DNA of 64,000 nt from Guptibacillus hwajinpoensis (GTDB taxonomy: Bacteria > Bacillota > Bacilli > Bacillales > Guptibacillaceae). The DNA lies in NCBI RefSeq assembly GCF_020524165.1, contig NZ_JAIVKU010000003.1:452135-516134 (forward strand), written 5' to 3'. The notes beneath the pieces were generated by a model. That model searched no databases and had not been told where the DNA came from. It saw nothing but the letters and a program-made list of their open reading frames with translations. This document shows positions 60,363 to 64,000 of this stretch, piece after piece. Numbering within the stretch: position 1 is the stretch's first letter; every line of letters begins with the position of its first letter. A program made the translations under genes and the position numbers.

Positions 60363-61433
60363 TTGAAAGTACCAACTCAACCCTGGACGCTAATGTATAG
60401 TATTTATCGACGCGTCTTACCGAGGGTTCACCATGAATTAGAATATTGGAGGAAACGGGCTGAACAAATCCCTAATCCTGAACTTAGAAAGCAGGCGCTA
60501 GACAGTATAGATTCAAAAACGTTTCACTGTGAAGGTGGAGGCATTTATGGATTGCTTGCTGGAAAGCAGATCGATCGCTCGATTTCATTTATTGCAGCTT
60601 ACCAGACGATTAGCGATTATTTGGATAACTTATGTGACCGAAGCACCTCGCTTGATCCAAAAGACTTTAGTGCGCTACATGAGTCGATGATTGAAGCTCT
60701 CTCACCTGAAATTGAAGCATCAAATACCTATTATCGATATCGTGAGGAAAAAGATGATGGTGGCTATCTATTAGAGCTTGTTCAAACGTGTCAAAAAGTT
60801 ATGCGAGAATTACCGAATCAAAAGGAAGTACAGCCAGCTTTACTTGAACTTTGTCATTATTATTGTGATCTCCAGGTACATAAGCATGTGACGGAGGAAG
60901 AACGAGTTCCAAGGTTAAAATGCTGGTTTGATCAGCATAAACAACAGCTTCCAGAAATGACATGGAATGAATTCTCAGCATGTGCTGGATCGACTTTAGG
61001 GATTTTCTGTCTGGTTTCTTACTCATTAGGCGAAATGATGCCAAGAGGCGGTGCAGTCATGATAAAAGAAGGGTATTTCCCATGGGTTCAGGGCCTTCAC
61101 ATTATGCTGGATTACTTTATTGATCAGGAAGAAGATCGAGCAGGCGGTGATTTGAATTTTTGCTTTTATTATAGAGATAATGATGAGCTCGCCACGCGTG
61201 TTGCCCACTTTATTAAGGAAGCAGATAAAAGCGTAGAAAGCCTTCCTCATTCTTCTTTCCATCGCTTAATTAATCGAGGTTTGCTTGGAATCTATCTTGC
61301 CGATCGAAAAGTAATGGAGCAGAAAGATGTTCGTTCACTTGCTCGTAAAATCATTCGAATTGGTGGACGATCGAGCATTTTCTTTTACTTTAATGGCTGG
61401 GTTTATAGAAGACTTCACAAAGCTTCTCAATAA
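60363..61433 (+). CDS. ytpB: Tetraprenyl-beta-curcumene synthase YtpB
   Basis: 356 aa, DUF2600 family. YQTISDYLDNLCDR is the Asp-rich metal motif and MLDYFIDQEEDRAGGDLNF the second conserved region. YtpB of B. subtilis converts heptaprenyl diphosphate to tetraprenyl-beta-curcumene, the substrate of SqhC. Start TTG with CAGGAG 9 nt upstream. Probably co-transcribed with ytpA. Confidence 0.93.
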   Translation: MKVPTQPWTLMYSIYRRVLPRVHHELEYWRKRAEQIPNPELRKQALDSIDSKTFHCEGGGIYGLLAGKQIDRSISFIAAYQTISDYLDNLCDRSTSLDPKDFSALHESMIEALSPEIEASNTYYRYREEKDDGGYLLELVQTCQKVMRELPNQKEVQPALLELCHYYCDLQVHKHVTEEERVPRLKCWFDQHKQQLPEMTWNEFSACAGSTLGIFCLVSYSLGEMMPRGGAVMIKEGYFPWVQGLHIMLDYFIDQEEDRAGGDLNFCFYYRDNDELATRVAHFIKEADKSVESLPHSSFHRLINRGLLGIYLADRKVMEQKDVRSLARKIIRIGGRSSIFFYFNGWVYRRLHKASQ

Positions 61434-61499
61434 TAAACGTATAAAAATCGCTCATTCGTGAGAAAAGAAGCCTATAGGATTTCGAAAGGGGCTCTTAAG

Positions 61500-61802
61500 A
61501 TGAAGAAGCGTTATTACGTCGAGGTTAGTTCTGGTGAAATATTGGAAGATCAAGGCGCATCAAGCTATCATTTTGAAATTGATGCAGATGAGGAAGATAT
61601 TTATGAGCTTAGTGAGCTTTTTGATGTGACTGATAAAGATAGTCGACTTTCCTTATACCGGGCTCATGTCCCTGCGATGAGTTATCATGAAGATAAAAAC
61701 AATGATGACTATGATAACCACATGAAAGAAATTTACACCCTGATACACAAATTGGGTAATCAAAAAACAAGAGATCATATTGAATCGATGGGGATTTTAT
61801 AA
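61500..61802 (+). CDS. Hypothetical protein, 100 aa (paralogue of 44242 gene)
   Basis: MKKRYYVEVSSGEILEDQGA then an acidic region with HFEIDADEED, and a C-terminal IYTLIHKLGNQKTRDHIESM. It is alignable with the 112-aa protein at 44242-44580, most strongly in the C-terminal helix. AAAGGGG precedes ATG 61500. Follows ytpB by 66 nt. Function unknown. Confidence 0.72.
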   Translation: MKKRYYVEVSSGEILEDQGASSYHFEIDADEEDIYELSELFDVTDKDSRLSLYRAHVPAMSYHEDKNNDDYDNHMKEIYTLIHKLGNQKTRDHIESMGIL

Positions 61803-61839
61803 AAATAAGGACTGCGCAGAGGCGCAGTCCTTATTTTTT
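61801..61839. terminator. Bidirectional terminator
   Basis: AATAAGGACTGCGC-AGAG-GCGCAGTCCTTATT then TTTT; also ends mnmM. Confidence 0.92.
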
Positions 61840-62403
61840 GCTGATAGCAAGAATATAGGGCGGATCATTGATTTGATTAATAAACTGATATTTTAGAACT
61901 TGGTAATCAGACTGATTGAGACCTGTGGTAAATTTCGTTACTTTTTCACTTTCCATTTTACCTTCTGGATGTCCTGGATAGACGACTAGAATCAGAAGAC
62001 CTCCTGAGCGAAGTAACTTCAAAATATCTGATACGGCCTGGATCGTCTCTTCAGGCCTCGTCACAATGGATTTATCTCCCCCGGGAAGGTAGCCAAGATT
62101 AAAGATTGCAGCTGAAACATTCCCCACATGGTGTGAGTCAATTTGATGATTAATTGAAGCGTGACTTTCGTGGAATAAAGAAACCTGGCTAGATTGCTCA
62201 GCATCTACCAGTCTTTTCTCAGTCGATTTAATCGCTTCTTGTTGGATGTCGAATCCATATACTTTTCCTGACTTTCCAACCGATTCAGCTAGAAAGAGAG
62301 TGTCATGTCCATTTCCGCAAGTACCGTCTATCGCGATGTCTCCTTCTGTTAAGACTGCCTCCAGTAGCGTTCTTGTAAAAGGTAAAATACGTTGTAGCGT
62401 CAT
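61831..62403 (-). CDS. mnmM: tRNA (mnm5s2U34) methyltransferase MnmM (YtqB)
   Basis: 190 aa, class I SAM-dependent methyltransferase. IDGTCGNGHDTLFLA is the SAM-binding loop, FDIQQEAI motif II, and FNLGYLPGGDKSIVT the YtqB-family active-site segment. B. subtilis YtqB/MnmM methylates nm5s2U at tRNA wobble positions. AAAGGA precedes the ATG. Confidence 0.9.
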   Translation of the reverse strand: MTLQRILPFTRTLLEAVLTEGDIAIDGTCGNGHDTLFLAESVGKSGKVYGFDIQQEAIKSTEKRLVDAEQSSQVSLFHESHASINHQIDSHHVGNVSAAIFNLGYLPGGDKSIVTRPEETIQAVSDILKLLRSGGLLILVVYPGHPEGKMESEKVTKFTTGLNQSDYQVLKYQFINQINDPPYILAISKK

Positions 62404-62613
62404 AAGAAGTATTCCTTTCTAACGATATCAATTATTCTTGAATAAATTGGTCTTTTGAATGAGGTTTACAACTGACTGAGGTTAGACTCGTATAAAACAT
62501 AATTGTTTCTATCTAGTTATGACTTTATCACGTTCGATCTTATTCTCCAAGTTATAGGTTTGGGAATATATGGTTCGAGGTACAGAAGAGTAAACAACAA
62601 ATGAGGTGATCAT

Positions 62614-62823
62614 ATGACAAAAAATGAAAAGCACAAACAAGGCGAAACCAATAATCCCGAGCAATTACCTGATAAGGAAAAGAATCAACTGGACGAGGAT
62701 GTTACAGAAATGAATGTGGATGCAATCCCGCTAGAAGATTTAAAAGAAGAACAGAGGGAAGAAAAAGATAAGCCGCACTCAAAAGATGATTCGGCGAGTC
62801 AGAAAAAGCATCGTAAAGGATAA
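62614..62823 (+). CDS. Small disordered hydrophilic protein, 69 aa
   Basis: Lys/Glu/Asp-rich throughout, beginning MTKNEKHKQGETNNPEQ, with no hydrophobic core; probably intrinsically disordered. GAGGTGATCAT precedes the ATG and a terminator follows. Could be a stress or spore-associated small protein; family not recognised. Confidence 0.65.
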   Translation: MTKNEKHKQGETNNPEQLPDKEKNQLDEDVTEMNVDAIPLEDLKEEQREEKDKPHSKDDSASQKKHRKG

Positions 62824-62849
62824 CGTGCCCAGCGTGGGTGCGTTTTTTA
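62823..62849 (+). terminator. Terminator
   Basis: ACGTGCCCA-GCG-TGGGTGCGT (two wobble pairs) then TTTTTT. Confidence 0.75.
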
Positions 62850-62925
62850 GCTGCAGACCTAATAAAAAACAAATCGTACTTGAAATGTATAAATCACGAA
62901 AAAAGCGGCTATTCTGATAATGTTC

Positions 62926-62954
62926 TTGACATTTCTCACAAGTCTTCATACAAT
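62926..62954 (+). promoter_or_regulatory. Sigma-A promoter of leuS
   Basis: TTGACA, 17-nt spacer, TACAAT. Confidence 0.88.
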
Positions 62955-62984
62955 ACAAATTATATACGTAATTTGTGAAGTAAA

Positions 62985-63246
62985 AGATAATGATAAGGAA
63001 TAGTACCAGGGATTCTATTGCTAGAGAGTTAACGGTTGGTGGAAGTTAACATAGAACCTTTGCGAACTCACCTTTGAATCGGAACCTGAATGGAGTAAGG
63101 TGACCCGTACGCCTGCGTTAAAGGTCTTAAGTGAGTGCTGTTTTTAGCACTAAGCCGGGTGGTACCGCGGGTAATTGTGAATAGTAGATTCTCAACCTCT
63201 CGTCCCTGTTGATAAACAACGGGGATGGGAGGTTTTTTATTTTTCT
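62985..63246 (+). ncRNA. T-box leader, leucine specific
   Basis: Stem I elements (AGTA motif near 63002, apical GGTTGGTGGAAG) are followed by the specifier loop GAACTCACC, giving specifier codon CTC (Leu) at 63067-63069. The T-box GGGTGGTACCGCGG is at 63157-63170. The terminator is AACCTC-TCGTCCC ... GGGGATGGGAGGTT with a T run (63194-63246). Uncharged tRNA-Leu should stabilise the antiterminator and turn on leuS. Confidence 0.95.
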
Positions 63247-63272
63247 GTAAGGACTGGAAGGAGAGAATAGAA

Positions 63273-64000
63273 ATGGCATTTGATCACAAAGTAATTGAAA
63301 AGAAGTGGCAGCACTTCTGGGAAACAAACAAAACATTTAAAACAGAGAATGATGCACAAGGTGAAAAAGTTTATATACTCGATATGTTCCCTTATCCATC
63401 TGGAGCTGGCCTTCACGTAGGGCACCCTGAGGGCTATACGGCAACAGATATTTTATCCCGCATGAAGAGAATGCAAGGTTACAATGTCCTTCATCCTATC
63501 GGATGGGATGCATTTGGACTTCCGGCGGAGCAATATGCGCTTGATACAGGAAATAATCCACGTGATTTTACACAAAAGAACATCGATACATTCCGTCGTC
63601 AAATTAAAGAGCTTGGTTTCTCATACGATTGGGATCGAGAAATTAATACAACAGATCCACGCTACTATAAATGGACGCAGTGGATTTTTACAAAGCTTTA
63701 TGAAAAGGGTCTTGCTTATGTAGACGAAGTAGCGGTGAACTGGTGCCCAGCACTAGGGACGGTCCTTGCCAATGAGGAAGTAATCGACGGTAAAAGTGAG
63801 CGCGGCGGTCATCCAGTTGTTCGTAAACCAATGAAGCAATGGGTTCTAAAAATCACAGAGTATGCGGATCGCTTGCTTGAGGACCTAGAGGAACTTGACT
63901 GGTCTGACAGCATTAAAGAAATGCAGCGAAACTGGATTGGGAAATCCGAAGGTGCTGAAGTGACCTTTACGATTGATGGTCATAAGGACGCCATTGATGT
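63273..64000 (+). CDS. leuS: Leucyl-tRNA synthetase, N-terminal part
   Basis: The first ~242 residues are inside the window and the frame is open at the right edge. [18 protein letters not shown] contains the class I HIGH motif and [14 protein letters not shown] follows, as in all Leu[16 protein letters not shown] begins the editing-domain approach. GGAAGGAG precedes the ATG. Controlled by the leucine T-box immediately upstream. Confidence 0.96.
   Translation, partial: MAFDHKVIEKKWQHFWETNKTFKTENDAQGEKVYILDMFPYPSGAGLHVGHPEGYTATDILSRMKRMQGYNVLHPIGWDAFGLPAEQYALDTGNNPRDFTQKNIDTFRRQIKELGFSYDWDREINTTDPRYYKWTQWIFTKLYEKGLAYVDEVAVNWCPALGTVLANEEVIDGKSERGGHPVVRKPMKQWVLKITEYADRLLEDLEELDWSDSIKEMQRNWIGKSEGAEVTFTIDGHKDAID

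Noticed and set aside
1..64000. tRNA, rRNA, transposase or prophage genes
   Set aside because: None recognised on either strand.

Overview
The window reads as chromosome of an endospore-forming member of the Bacillaceae (Firmicutes). The evidence is AGGAGG-type ribosome sites before almost every gene, frequent TTG/GTG starts, U-tailed terminators, an S-box and a T-box leader, a close Spo0F, a YjcZ/SscA-type sporulation peptide, and gene order shared with the Bacillus subtilis yt- region (ytxGH, menFDHBEC, ytkD, ytlACD, pckA/metK, ytoA, ytpA, ytpB, leuS). It looks like ordinary core and near-core chromosome: no phage, transposase, CRISPR array, rRNA or tRNA was seen. The main non-genic structures are two arrays of a 119-bp palindromic repeat.

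Layout. 1-13 kb: tail of a DUF2254 membrane protein; an ECF sigma/membrane-protein pair; a DUF418 protein overlapping a Mesh1-like HD hydrolase; ytxGH behind a sigma-B-like promoter; spo0F; an AIM24-family protein; a YfmL-like DEAD helicase; a YuiD-like PAP2 protein; an SDR without its usual catalytic Ser; a CapA-like protein; a degenerate MobA-like protein. 12-16 kb: an Fnr regulator with a C-terminal cysteine cluster and a ba3-type oxidase operon, each preceded by a perfect FNR palindrome; then proC. 16-24 kb: an unknown 500-aa membrane protein, sqhC, speD (apparent AUU/AUC start), an aldehyde dehydrogenase, a fructokinase and an M42 peptidase. 24-28 kb: bmrCD-type ABC exporter genes behind a 23-codon leader ORF and two tandem terminators. 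28-32 kb: DUF3231, a secreted nuclease, a small CxxC protein, repeat array A, menI and menA.

32-40 kb: the menFDHBEC operon, with a terminator hairpin between menB and menE. 40-47 kb: tiny hydrophobic peptides, a YjcD-like helicase, small unknown proteins, an SscA-type peptide, an EcsB-like permease without an ATPase, a lipoprotein and ytkD. 47-53 kb: a MneP-type Mn exporter, ytlDCA and pckA. 53-55 kb: repeat array B, then promoter, SAM-I riboswitch and metK. 55-58.5 kb: a PAP2/glycosyltransferase/UGDH-like operon whose UGDH lacks the catalytic Cys. 58.6-64 kb: ytoA, ytpA, ytpB, mnmM, a leucine T-box and the start of leuS.

How the genes connect: (1) Fnr, the oxidase and the complete menaquinone gene set form a respiratory theme responding to oxygen. 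(2) ytpB and sqhC, 41 kb apart, encode consecutive steps to C35 terpenoids (sporulenes). (3) metK and speD make and consume S-adenosylmethionine, and both carry unusual control features. The strongest candidates for undescribed biology are the 119-bp repeats, whose helices differ in sequence between units but stay base-paired while the internal loops are conserved, and the attenuator in front of bmrCD.
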